Below are positions 41,162 through 53,684 of a stretch of 64,000 nucleotides of DNA, piece by piece (positions within the stretch are counted from its first letter, which is position 1; the number at the start of each line of letters is the position of its first letter). The translations under genes were made by a program, and so were the position numbers. This stretch comes from Larimichthys crocea. Its lineage: Eukaryota > Chordata > Actinopteri > Sciaenidae. The stretch lies in the NCBI RefSeq assembly GCF_000972845.2, contig NC_040013.1, forward strand, positions 6,846,061-6,910,060. The letters are read 5' to 3'. The notes beneath the pieces were generated by a model that had not been told where the DNA came from, searched no databases, and saw only the letters and a program-made list of their open reading frames with translations.

Positions 41162-41281
41162 TATATATACTACACACACACACACCACCACACACACACA
41201 CCCTACTACATACATACATACATACATACAACATACATACATATACATACATACATACATTACACATACATACACACACAC

Positions 41282-41338
<57 letters not shown>
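41101..41338. repeat. Compound TA / CATA / CA microsatellite
   Basis: A (TA)n block (about 41101-41171) passes into CA, ACC and CATA repeats (41172-41280) and then a (CA)n of more than 50 bases (about 41282-41338). Long low-complexity frames on both strands are artefacts. Confidence 0.95.
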
Positions 41339-42675
41339 CAGAGTGCAAATACAGCACACTAACTTCACCATACTACCAAACATAAATATAGCCTCCATGC
41401 AGAGCACACTAATTAGACTGATTGATGGAAACCAGTCATCTCCAGTCGTGCTGATTAGAACAAGATTCAAGTAAACATACCGATCATAAGTGCCGAATGC
41501 ATTGCTAATATTAATAAACAACCTCAGGTTCATTCAAGCCCAATGACAGAAAGCTGCAGAGGGAAAAAGGGACACATTTTTTCCCCCCTCGACTGAGCCA
41601 GCCGTCTGACCTCGTCACTACCTGCAAGAATACAACAAGCACAGCACAGCAAACGCTGGAGACTGTCGATGATGACCTCCCCCCCGGGAAGCTTAGACTA
41701 GATCCTGCAGGCAGATGCTCAAGGCCTACAGGTGTGGGGTGGAGTATATGAAATTTAATAAGCCCCGCAAAGATTTCAGGTGAGCAGTGAAGCCAGCAGG
41801 AAGCTTGGAGTAAGAAGAGCACCGAGGACTTATACTCTCCCACTGGGCCCATTAGATATGCAGTATGTAACTACAGTAAATCATAAATGAATGCTGCAGA
41901 GGACACAAGATGTCTGCCTGAACTAGGTCAAAGTAGGTCATGCAGAAATGCTCAGAATTTATAATTTTAGCTACTCCTTGCACACTCTGAACTCATCTCT
42001 GCTCTCAAAGATATAACAAGTTTAGCACTGCAGAGATATGTAGCTGACAATAACACTCACCTGATAAACAGGCACAGACACACCAGCTATGATAAATCCA
42101 TATCTTGTACATTTCAGACAATAAATGTCTGTGAACATATAGGATGAGCATATTTCATACAACCAGAGCTAAGCAGGTGACATATGAAGAGCAGCAAAGC
42201 AAGCCGACACATAAACACATCGTTTTGAACTGAAATATTCTGTAATATTTAGCTGAATATGAAGTTATGTGGAGAAAATGTGAATGTGACTATGCTGCAT
42301 ATGACAAAAGCCATTGAGTTCCTCCCATTATTAAGCCAATATTACAGAGAAATGGACCCCTAACGGCAACATTCAGGCAAAATATTAAGCCTAAATAAAC
42401 AACAACAAAACAAAAACAAGAGCAGAATGCTGTATGACACAAATGGCATTATATAACTATACTCAAAATGTCAAAACCAGATAGAACAACAGGAAAAAGA
42501 GACAACTAAACTCAAGAACTCAATGCACAATTAATAGCTATGAATATAACAACACCTTAGCAACGGCTCAAGTGGAAAATCTGTATAATAACAACAATAA
42601 TAAAACAACAAGCACTGTCAAAACACAGCCACGACATCCGCTAACGACACGCACGTTAGCACGAGCAGCTCTTAC
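41339..42675. other. Intergenic, or intron of an unknown minus-strand transcript
   Basis: No repeat family is recognised. A 113-codon minus-strand frame (41511-41852) has no known domain. If the promoter-like block at 42676-42950 is real, this would be the start of the first intron of its transcript. Confidence 0.35.
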
Positions 42676-42950
42676 CTTGTCGACGTGACGCAGTGGCAGT
42701 GAACGCAGCTCGAGGGAGATGAAAACTTACCAAACAAGGGTCAACTGCGACAAAAAAAATAAAAAATAAATGTCCAAAGCTGTCAACACGGTCACAGGGT
42801 ACACTTGACATTGTTATTTCTTCCACAAAAAGACAAAGTTGTCTTGAAAAAGAAACATTTTTAGCCGGTTAGCAGCTACACAGGTCACCTGCGCACAGGT
42901 GCGTTTGATTATTTAAATGAACCTGCAGGACACGTGTCACGTGACTCCCA
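42676..42950 (-). promoter_or_regulatory. Promoter-like block with tandem CACGTG boxes and a minus-strand splice donor
   Basis: The block is richer in CpG than its surroundings. Two E-boxes sit together: CACGTG at 42931-42936 and the perfect palindrome GTCACGTGAC at 42936-42945, which equals the TFEB/TFE3 (CLEAR) and USF consensus. About 260 bp away, on the minus strand, is an excellent donor, GACAAG/GTAAGAG (exon base 42676, GT at 42675-42674), and a second donor-like ttg/gtaagt lies near 42730. This suggests the start of a minus-strand transcript with a non-coding first exon. No coding exons that it could join are recognisable to the left, so a long non-coding RNA, or a gene with small exons that I missed, is possible. 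Confidence 0.4.
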
Positions 42951-43013
42951 AACTACTCCCAAAAGTGCGAGTCAAGTTTTTGGTTTCATAATTGTTGAGG
43001 GTAGCATCTTATG

Positions 43014-43100
43014 CTATTATTATTATTATTATTATTAATTATTATTATTTATTATTATTATATTATTATTATTATTATTATTAATAATAATAATAATAAT
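43014..43100. repeat. (ATT)n / (AAT)n palindromic microsatellite
   Basis: An interrupted ATT run switches to AAT at about 43082. The two halves are complementary, so the block can fold on itself. Confidence 0.9.
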
Positions 43101-43978
43101 GAATCTGTAATGCTGTCAGCTCAATTGTTTCACCCATATACAGCACTGTAAAATTGTATGAGAGGCTTGTATTAGGGTTTATTTAATTAAAGATGAATTT
43201 GTCTGTCAACCTCCTCAAAGCCTCCAAGGTTTATTGTGCACATTTAGAAACTCCTAATTATACTTATACTACTTGTGCTGGAGTATAATAGTGTTCATTT
43301 GAATAAAAATGTCAAGAGGGATTGTTGGATAGAAGACATGTGCTCACAAATATCTTCATACAATAGGAAAGAATAATTTCATCATCTATTCTTACTTGGC
43401 AGGCCTCAACCTCATAATGTGCAGAGCTCACAGTTTGCCACACAAGGTCAAAAACAACATTAACAAAATAAATCTGAAATCTATGAGATTGATTTACAGG
43501 CAGCATGGCTTCAGTTATCTGCCTTACTTCATTTTGGAGTTTCAGCCTGTCATGTTTGTCACAGCACGTCTGTGTTTGTGTGTGAGAGAGCGAGCCCATC
43601 TGTCTGTCTGCATGCCTGTCTAATTGTGTGAAAAGGAAGAGATCCACCCTCTTCTGTTGGTCTGGGTCTGCTCTGTTCTTTCATATTCTACCTGGGTGCA
43701 GTAATACAGTTCACACGGTTTAATACTGAGAAATTAACCAGAAGATGTCTCTGCTTTCATCTGTGTGTGTAAAGGAGGCAGTGAAGCGTTGGAAGTAGCC
43801 AGTTACAGGTAACAAAAAGATATTTCCGCCCTGGGTTTTGGTTTAATACTTAGTCATACTGACTTGTGTCTGTGTGTATTTCTAAGTGTTGTGTAGCGGA
43901 GAGGCAATGTGTGCAACGTAAAGCTGCCATTTTGGAAACACAAAACCAGACAGGTCAGTCTGCAAGGTAAATGTGCTG

Positions 43979-44009
<31 letters not shown>

Positions 44010-44079
44010 ACTTCCAAAAGAGAGTGCACACATCAGCAGATACACGCATGGACACAAATACAGCACATGCAGAAATATA
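43101..44079. other. Intergenic, no gene recognised
   Basis: Mixed DNA with a (CA)n of about 25 bases at 43980-44004. No coding or RNA gene recognised. Confidence 0.45.
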
Positions 44080-45170
44080 ATGAGACAGGCTCGAAAAGTT
44101 TTGAGAGAGAGGGAGAAACACCAAGAATGAGGGAGGGAAAAGGCAGACAGCCTGCATAGTACACACTCCTGCAGAAAAGCACAAAAGAAAAGGAGGGGGG
44201 AGATGCACACGCAGGAAAAGGTGTGTATATATATATATGTGTATGATAGAGACCAAGAGACAGAGAGAGAAAAAAGAGTGATAGAGGTGCCCGGTGGGGA
44301 GTTGAGGAACACATACTGGCACGGCTAAAAGAGCCAGCCAATAAAGCGAGGAGGAGAGCAAACAGAGATGAGGAACTGGGATGAAAGAGTGAAAGAGGCA
44401 GAAGACGCCAAAGAGTGGGAGGGGTGAGGAAGGAGACTACATGTTCACACACCGTGTCCGCTCTGCACACGGAAAACGTGAGGAAGAGGGGGGGGGGAGA
44501 AAAGGGGATGGGGAGGTAAATTGAAGGAGAAGTGAGAAAAACACCAGTGGCTAAGACAAAGATCATATGGAGAGAGGAAAGGAGGGAGAAACGTGAGAAA
44601 AGGGAAGTGGGAGATGGAACTGAGGCGAGAAAGACAGCATACCAGCTGCAGGAGTGAAAATGGGTGGGGTGGAAGGGGATGCAGAGAGGGGGAGCGCAGA
44701 GCTGCTGCGAGCAAGACAGACTGCATACTCATAACACATTATGGCTATTATTAGACAGAGAGGAGAGGTAGACCAGGGGGGCCTGTGGGAGGAACAGAGA
44801 GACGAGGGAAGGAGGGAGAGAGGTAAGGGTTGGGGGGGGGTAGTACCACCACAAAGCTTGAAGATGAAAACAAATGTACGGTTGCCTGCATGGACATGCA
44901 AGCTTATATTCAATAGGATGATACAGGAAAGGAAGGGAAAGAGGAGAGGAGAGGAGAGGAGAGAGGGCATGGCAGGAAAGGAAAGGAAAGGAAGGGGAAA
45001 AAAGAAAATTAAAGGAATGAAGGAGGAAAAGAAAAAGAATGAAGACAGGGACAGGAGCGAGTTTTGGGGGGTTCACGATGAAAGAAGCTCTCGTATCTTA
45101 AGCAAACCAGAGGAGCAAAATATAGCAACAGACAGATGGGATGTAAAAAGGGAGGGGGGGGCATCAGTGT
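44080..45170 (+). repeat. Long purine-rich (GA/GGA) tract
   Basis: For about 1.1 kb the + strand is strongly biased to A and G, with GAGAGA, GGAGAGGA (44940-44960), GGAAAGGAAAG (44977-44990) and G runs of 7-9 (near 44487, 44831 and 45155). It is interrupted only by a short TATA run near 44226 and a few mixed stretches. The several long minus-strand frames here (Ser/Leu/Pro-rich) are by-products of the pyrimidine-rich complement and not genes. Confidence 0.8.
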
Positions 45171-48100
45171 GTGTTATTTTGGGGCGAGACAAAACACGGC
45201 CAGTTATGTCACTTCAGATTTGTTATGTATTCTTCACTTTTTAACTCCCTCACTCCTTCCCTCTTTCCTTCCACCTCATCCTTTGCTCCACTGACTTCAG
45301 CCCCCACTTGGCGAGAGACTCCACAGCAGGCTGCTGCTGCCAGTCTTCGTGCATGTGTGTGTGTGTGTGAGAGAGAGAAGCTCAGTCTTCACCCAAACCC
45401 TTTTTTCTTCGCCATTGCCTTTCCTTGTCTCGCCTCTTTTCCAGAACTGACCGCTGTTGTTCTGAGACTCCAGGTTTTTCTGCTACCTCATGTAACTCTT
45501 TGAATGCTTTTTGTGCTGAGTGAAGAAAGGGGGAAAATAGATTATTTTCAACATTCAGAACCCTCTTGTGTTCCTTTATTTCTTTCACCAACACCCTCTG
45601 GAAATAAAAGCACCTTCCACAAACTCTAAAAGCTCTGCTTAACATTCACCAGAGATTTAATGTAATTAATTCCTATTTTCATTAAGAGCCCCCTTAGGTT
45701 CTGCACTATGGATTTTAGACATATATTCTTAACGCCCATCAGCTCCATGCAAATTCTATAAATTACAGTAGGTGTGATATTGACACACTCATATTCACAG
45801 ACCCTTTCCCCTCTGCATACTGAGTGCTTTTATGGATCCAGGCCTGTAAAACGGAGCTTAATTTTACCAATTATAAGTGAGTATTATTCAAATAAACTTT
45901 TCCAAATGTCTGCTAATCCGTTTTGTCTTTTGGGTATTTCTGAGAAATCAAGAGCTGTAGCCTTGATGTGAAGCTCTGGTGGTTTTGTTTTTTGTCTTGG
46001 GTTTGATTTAGGACTTGGGTTTATGAGGGATTTTTGTTTTAAAGCTGTGGAACTACTGCACCACCAAGTGGTCGGAGGTGTCAAAACAAAAGACCATGAA
46101 GTAAAAGTTTCTTCTATTAGTAGAATCCTGCTCCATCACTTATCAATGCTAAGTGATAAGTGAGCATTTAAAGTGACCAATAAAATGCTAATTACAGTGC
46201 AAATGGGTGTAGATACTAGAGGGGTCAGGCTGCTGCAAATGACAAGCAAATTGCAATAAATCAATATGTCCAGAAATCATGCCTTTCCTCACTTTGCTTC
46301 TCTGTTTCCACATCCAATCCCCTTCAGAAACCTTTACCTCTACCTGCTTCCAACAGTAAACGAGTTCCCTGTTTCTTCGGCCCTCCAATATTCCTCTCCA
46401 GTCCAGGAGATTGCAAGACAAACAGCCACAGGTGCAGCCAGGAGCTCAGCGAGGCAGAGACAACAAAGCCAGATCTGTGGAGGAACATCAAGCATCAGGA
46501 AGACTGTCAACACCGGCAGCTGATAGCTGTGAGAGGAGGGGAAACAGACGTCTGTAAACAGACACAGATATCAGTGCCAGGCCGGCAAGAGGAAAGTGTG
46601 GAGGCTGTTTATGTTGCTGCCATGTTGGATAACAGGAAGAATGTTCTGCCACTGTTAACCAATCAAGGCAGCCTGCTGTGGTGGTAATCCAATCAGAGAA
46701 AATTATTATTATTTAACAGCTGACTCCATCACCAGCACCAACTCACTACTTCAATAAAACACATCAGTCCAATTAAGGTTTATCTGTAGCAGGAAGTATC
46801 ATAAAACATATACCACTAGAACATGACAGACTTTATAGTCTAAATCCTAATTAAGGATCCCCTCCAGGCATGTTTTAAGACCTGCTTTGATCTCTAATTG
46901 GTCTGATATTTGACATGTATGTGTTCTGAGTTATCCACAACAACAAAAATCAATAAATGAATTTAAAATTCTCGTTCTCCCTCTTTGAAAAAAAGAATCT
47001 CTGCAAGTGTTTCGTTTCAAATGTTTAAATTCTTAAGGTGTTTTCCTCATGAAGTGAAGTGTCTGTGTCCAAATTTGTTCATTATTAGCATATGTGATGT
47101 GGAAATTTTAACATTTCATACACTGGCTTTAAAATCAGATTTAATCTGAGAGCAGAGGAACGTTCCTCCTTCAGACCTCTAGTGTCTGCACATAATTTAT
47201 TATTCTGCACAGCATCCAAGTGAAGTAAAAAAGGCAAAAAAAAAGAGTCCAAGGATTAAATGGTTATTTTATGGTTTAGAATTAGTCAAGTGATTGGGAC
47301 ATTGGTTTTAAATAGATTTGTTCTCGGCAAGCAATAAGAACTTTCCAGAACTTTGCCTCTTGACCTCATCTAGTCATCTTCCAGTTAAATGATGTGAAGA
47401 TATTGTGAAAGGGTGTAACTGAGATATTAATGTTTTGTTTGTAACAGAAGTAAAGGTGTCACGTATGTCGTAGAGAAATTGCTGAAATCAATTGTTAATT
47501 GTGAGGTCAGGAAGGAAGAAAGTGTTCAGGAACCTCTGATGTCTTATGCTGTAATATTTACTGAGGCTTGATCAAGGAGAATTAGAGACACTCTCAAAGT
47601 ACATCAGAAGTGCCTCAGTCGGTCTCACATTCTACCCAACTCATGCTGGTGGTCGGACGTTGAACCCCTACAGATAACACCACAAATACTACACGCCCAG
47701 AATTAGCCAAAGAGAATGTATTTACCCATGGAGGTGTTATTGTCAGCATATACTAGTCTGAAGACACAGATGTCTGTTTACGCAGATTGGAATGTCAGCG
47801 GCAAGCTATCTATGATGTCTAGGAAGACAACATTAGGTATCTTCGACCCGATCTTCGGTCACCACAGTGTTTGTTTCCAATGTCAAACAGCAACTACTGC
47901 TGAGGGCCTCAAGGCCCACATGTGACCCTGTGTAACCTAAGGAAAAGAAATTACATAATAACGTATTGAGGAGAGAGAAAGAGAGATAAAAGGAGGCTGA
48001 GGATAGTCATCGGGGCCCCATGGCACCTGCAGGTCTAAGACAGCATGTAATTTGCATTCTGTAATTGTATTATTCTGAGTTTGTAATAAACTTACATTAT

Positions 48101-51100
48101 ATAAAATAGCACCTGTCTCCAGACTGATCGCTGCAGCAACTAGAGAGTAACAAAAAGCAGACCACACGTTCAAACAGGGGGGGTGGACTTTAAATTCACC
48201 CCACATGCTGAACGTCTACATCAAGAATGACTCTGCTGTCCTCTAGTGTCTAACCCACTAGCCTGCACTGTGAGATCAGATGCAACCACTACTTTCCTTG
48301 CAACAAACTCCTGATCCCAGTAAACATGACACAGAGCTGATTTATTGTTTGGTTATTGATATGAAAAAGTAGATAGAAACGGTGTAGCTTGTCGACAGTC
48401 CCATGGGGATGAGAAAAACCTAGTGAAATTTTCTACCTTCATGACTGAGTTGACATGAGCTCTTGTTGGAAGCAGTTTGTTGTCAGAACCTATAGACTGC
48501 AACAATCTGCTGACAAACGCCATGACAAGACGTGCTCGGTACAGTATTGGAGATAAACAGACACTTTAAATGCAGCAGACTCGTGCTTTGAGCTTGTGAG
48601 TTACTGTTACTTAGTAGTGTGAGATGATAAAGGGGACGGACAAACACAGAGAAGCTCCTGTGGGGAAGACATGAGCCACGTCAAATCAGTTTAACATGAT
48701 GGAAAAGCTCACATAACACAGACGTATACAGGACAACGCCCATCTAGAGAAGAACATAACTACAGACATGCCATCACATAAACATGAATAATGTATATTG
48801 TAGAATAGTCATATTCAGCCTGTAATGGCAAAGTAATATCCTTTATGAATATTGCATGTGCAGTAGAGCAACCTGAGATGAATGCTTAACAACATATGAG
48901 ACACCCAAAATTACCAGTACAAGGACACAGTGATCGCACACCACTGGCACGAACCTTTAAGATGATCTATAATGCAGCAGATGAACTTACTCGACTGAGA
49001 AAGGTTGACCAAGTAGCTGTAGTGTCTAATAATCCAAATGAATCCTCTGAGGCAATTTTCTCAGTCTTCAGAAATTACCAATACACCCAGCAACATGATT
49101 GCACATTACTGGACCCCAGTAATGTGGCCCTCACTTTACTTTGTGCTCTTTAATAAGACAAGAACAATGAACTGCAGTGTATTGGTTTTCTTAAAGGGCC
49201 AGTGATTTAGTATCGTACCTCCATGATGTTGTGAGACTGTGACTTTTTGTGCCTGGATCCTACACTTCCCACAATGCAGTTCTGTGGTGTCCCTTGTTGT
49301 TGCTATACAATATGACAAATTAAAACAAAGATGTCAGTGTTGGCTGAGTCACAAGGTGTAAATTCAATAAAGGAATATTTTAAAATCATTATATGTACAT
49401 TATATCCAAGAATTTAAAATATTTGAAGCTTCCAACATGGATATGGAATATTATACAGCTGAAAAGATACTGAGTTAACTAGTGCTCATTATTGCTGTAA
49501 TCTTTCAACATGTTTGTGATTCCTCACCCTGCTTTCATTTTTCATAATGACCCCAATCTTCCACTGCATTCAGAGCAGAATAAGGAGGACCATCAGATTA
49601 ACTTTATTTTGTATGCACATTATTATTATTTTTTAAAAATAAGCCTGCCTAGTAAATGCCACATTTTCATCACTTTGTAACACAGGCTTGGTTTGAAAAG
49701 ACCAAATATATTTAACAGTCTTTAAATATGCAATGTTTCTAAAGGAAGGCTGACATATTTTAATCTAGGGAAAAATGCTCCAGCGTTATAAACAATGAAT
49801 CTATACACCAGGTAATAAAATAACAGTTTAGTTCTGTAATCAAGCTTATTCATACTTATGTTTTTGTTTTGTTTTTAATATTAGCAACATAATCTTCTTT
49901 TGGCAAGCACTGTTGAGAGGAACTGGAGAGGTCAGATAAACAAACAGACAAATAAAAAAAAGGAAGATAGATTTATTTCCAACAATATCTTTAATATTAT
50001 AAAGATATCATTGGGTTAAAAACCCGACAAGACCAAACATTGGTATCCCAAGCAGATTGACTTTATTTGTATCTTCCATGATAATTAATTGTCATCATCA
50101 TTGCCAGGATCACATCAATTAACAGTGTTATTGCCACCAGCTCTATTACCTGCACTGTCATCGTCCACTCAAATGAAATAATTACATTATCTTAAACAGG
50201 CCGGTGACAACAGCTATAATCCGGTGTGATATTGACAATCTCATTATCAGTTACATATTAATTAGCTTAAATACTGAGGACAGTTTGCTCGACGGTGCTT
50301 GAACAGAAAAGCCCATTCCTGGCTTTACACGTCACTGTGTAAGACAATAATGCATCGTATGTGACATTATTGTTTTATACTCCATAGAGGCTGCATGTAC
50401 ATAACAACTACATTGTGGTTTGTTCGACAGCTCACAAGTAATCCAGCAGCATTACATATTTAGCGAGAAAGAAAACGAGTACTGTATCCTGAAGTGTGAT
50501 GTGATCATCTCTTCTGAGGTTGGAAGTGAGACAGCAGAGGGGAGAGGGCGGGCTGCACTGACATGCTAAGTCAGGATTTCATATAATTGTAGCTTTATTG
50601 TCCAATAATGATACTCAACTAACAATCAGGTGACACAGTGGATATTTAAGCAACACTAATCATGACGTTTGAACGATAATCTGATCACAAAATTAGCCTC
50701 CACTCCACGTTGTGATAATGTTGTTGCATGAAGGATATGTGACAACAACACACACGTGTTTATTATTATTCCAGTGCAAAAACAAAGGGCGGTGACACTG
50801 TATCACATGGATACAAGGCTCAGTACAGGTACAGTACAGTTTTTGCACAATGGAAAACTGCTTTTTTTTAAATTATTCATTCATTATTAAAAGAGCAGCA
50901 AAAACATGTCTGTGGATACGAACAGACAGAAATCTTTACTGCTCTTCTTTGAGCTCAGAGGGAGACTTATCAATGCACACAAATTCACATTAGTGTCTGA
51001 GGTCAGAGGTCAAAAGAATACCCTGAATTTCGTTTTCTTTTTTTTTTTTTTGGTCTGCAGTTACTGCAGTTTGACTTTGTTTGGATAGTCCAATGTGCTA

Positions 51101-53659
51101 CGATAAGTGTGTGAATCATTCTCAACGATCACAGATTTCTGTGGGTTACCTGATAGTTTGTAGTATTCACATTAGACTAACCAAGTGTTTCTGAAACTGA
51201 AAACAGAAAATGCAGCTGGAATTCATGTAATTTCAAGTCAAACCAATTCTTAACATGTTTTTTCCCCCCCTCCCTTTTTACAGTGTTTGACAAACTTTAT
51301 ATGACTACTCCACTCACCCCATGACCACAAGAGAAACAGTAACAGTATTGACAACAATACATCGGTCGTAATTGCTAGAGCATCTTATAAGATAATCAAG
51401 TGACGATGTTGATAAAACGGTGGAAAACAAGAGCAGAATTTTTTCTGCTCACGCAAAACAACCAAACGGCACGTGGGCTAAACCTTGGGCACAAGAAAAC
51501 AGATGTGTATTTTTAGAGTGGTCTTAAATGCTGATCAGAAACGCAGCCAGACAATGAGTTATGCAGTCGGTAATGGAGGCTCAGTCACAAATTGCCTTTA
51601 TCTAACAGTGCTGTCATTTCAGTGACTGATGTTCCCATTGCTTGTGGTTATAAGTTCAGAAAAGCTGCTTAGCAACATATACAAGTCTGGCCACAAAGCG
51701 GGGGATATGGGCAATATTGCTTTGGAAGACATTCAGTCACAGTTAAAGTCAAATATGAACATCAGTGGAGGTTTAGAAGATAAATGCACAATCACGTAGG
51801 AATGCGCTGATCTCTGCAGGTTTAAACCTTCAGGTTTGTTGCACCTTTGCAATGTTGTAAGCAGATGCTTTTTTAAAATCAGCTGCCAAAGACAAATTAC
51901 CTGGTTAGACATCACTGTCTGTGGAACATGCGTAAGTGTCAGCCCACGGAGAGCTGGACAGCAGCTGTTTTCTACCCTGTCTGATTCACTGTTGGTTTAC
52001 CCTCCAAACGCAGCATCACACGGCTCTGTGTTGTCTCAACAAATAAGGCTTTGCTGCCACCTAGTGGACAAAAACCCAGTTTGCCAGGTTTAAAACAAAC
52101 ATGCCACAAGTATTAGGGTGAATTTACACATGAGCTGCACCTCCAGTCATTCAGTCAGTGTACAAAATAAATTACATACATTTGCGACAAACAAAATTGT
52201 GCATTTATATCACTTGATAGGTGCCTGTTATTTTTGCTCCTGAGTAAATCCACCCTGTCATCTTGTGTAAATGTTTGACATTCAGTTCACCAGCACAAAA
52301 CATACTATTGCACGTTGTGTGAACGTTCTGCCACCTGTACCAGCTGCTAATGTCGATGTGCATGTGTGTAAGCACAGGTATTTTCTTTTTCCTTTCTTGT
52401 TATTATTTTTTTTGTTTTTATTGTTTTGCTTTGGCATGTTAATGGGTTCTTTTTGTGTGACAGAGAGCTTGTGTTGACACAGGAACGCAGCGATAACTGA
52501 AATCCTGAGCAAAAATGTTGGCAACGTCGGACACAAAGGCATCATAGCAGGACAGTTCCATGCTTTCAGTGTGTGTGTACGCGCATGTGTGGGTCTATTA
52601 CAGGTATTGGATTAATGTCACTCTAGTCTAAAATAAGCTGTTATAATGGCTGCTTTACTGCTCTGACTAAACATGCAAGCGCGCATGAGTGTGTGTGTTT
52701 GTGTAAGACATCATGGGCACAAAGTTCTCTTGGCACACCTGAAGCGGCTGTGGACACACTTTTGACACACTCTGAGATAATAAAACACCGTATAAATATC
52801 CAGTCACAACACATATGAGTGAAATACACTGCGTCTGTTCAAAATAAATAAATAAACTAGCCTTGCGAGCAAGTATAACTGGGTCCAAGCACCCTATGCA
52901 ATTCGGAGCCGGAGGCTCACCAACCCGAGCTCATTGGGAAGCAAAGAGCATTGTCCGTTTTACAAAAATAAAAAATGAAATAAAAAAACAAACTAAGACA
53001 TGAGAAATGTCTAAAGCTTACAAAGGCATTTGGATTTTAGACATCACTTAAACAACCTGAAATAATGTCTACTCAAGTATGCAGATGATATAAAAGTAGT
53101 AAATTACAGACGGAAGTTGTAGTTTGGTGGTGGCAAAGTATTCAGATAGAAATGTTAAAGCAGTCCGATTCTTAAATTGGAGCTCACTACTTGTGATTTC
53201 CAATTCACCTAGCTCAACAACATGAACACAAATATTATTACAATAAAAAGAAAAGAAAACTGAGTGTGTGAAAGTAACATCTTGCAGTTAAATCAAATTA
53301 AATCAGAAGTGTGGTCAGTGCTTTTTAGTGCTTTTTTTTTTTTAAGGGACATTAATGGAGACACTTTTATCTACAAGTCAAGAGACTGAGATAATGATAA
53401 ATAGCTGTAAAAATAATTGTCTTTTAATCTCACATTCTCATTCCGTTTCCCATCCCAAGTCTTTGTCATTTTCCAGTTCTTCAGTCAAATAGAAACACTT
53501 GTCCTTGCAGCTGTTTTATTCTCTGTCAGGTATTCTTCCATTGATTATTTTGTCCGTTTCAGTTTCCTCGTGCCCAGTTCAGCTTGATGTCCCCCAAAGC
53601 TACCGCACATCCGTGAGCCAGAATCAGTGTCTGTGTGAATGTGTGTCAGAGCGTGTGAC
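45171..53659. other. Intergenic, no gene recognised
   Basis: AT-rich DNA. Noteworthy pieces are a 9-base inverted repeat (cacttatca...tgataagtg) near 46136-46161, a TAAT-rich block at about 50060-50420 that resembles conserved enhancers in composition, and a CTCF-like motif at 52054-52068. The + frame 48896-49153 and the region 47500-47925 encode nothing that I recognise. T runs occur near 51039-51051 and 53332-53344. Confidence 0.4.
52054..52068 (-). promoter_or_regulatory. CTCF-like binding motif
   Basis: The minus strand reads tccactaggtggcag, which agrees with the core of the vertebrate CTCF consensus (CCA-S-Y-AG-R-K-GGC-R-S) at every position. It lies in the gene-poor interval, about 4.5 kb beyond the tmem151a stop. 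Occupancy cannot be judged from sequence. Confidence 0.45.
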
Positions 53660-53684
53660 TGTGTGTGTGTGTGTGTGTGTGTGT
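53660..53684. repeat. (GT)n microsatellite
   Basis: Uninterrupted GT run of about 25 bases in a TG-rich context. Confidence 0.9.

Noticed and set aside
44033..45076. Several overlapping minus-strand open frames of 90-177 codons
   Set aside because: They encode Ser/Leu/Pro/Phe-rich low-complexity protein from the pyrimidine-rich strand of a purine tract, have no domains, and overlap in several frames.
47500..49153. Possible retroelement or gene fragment (including frame 48896-49153)
   Set aside because: No motif of reverse transcriptase, integrase, protease or any cellular family could be recognised.
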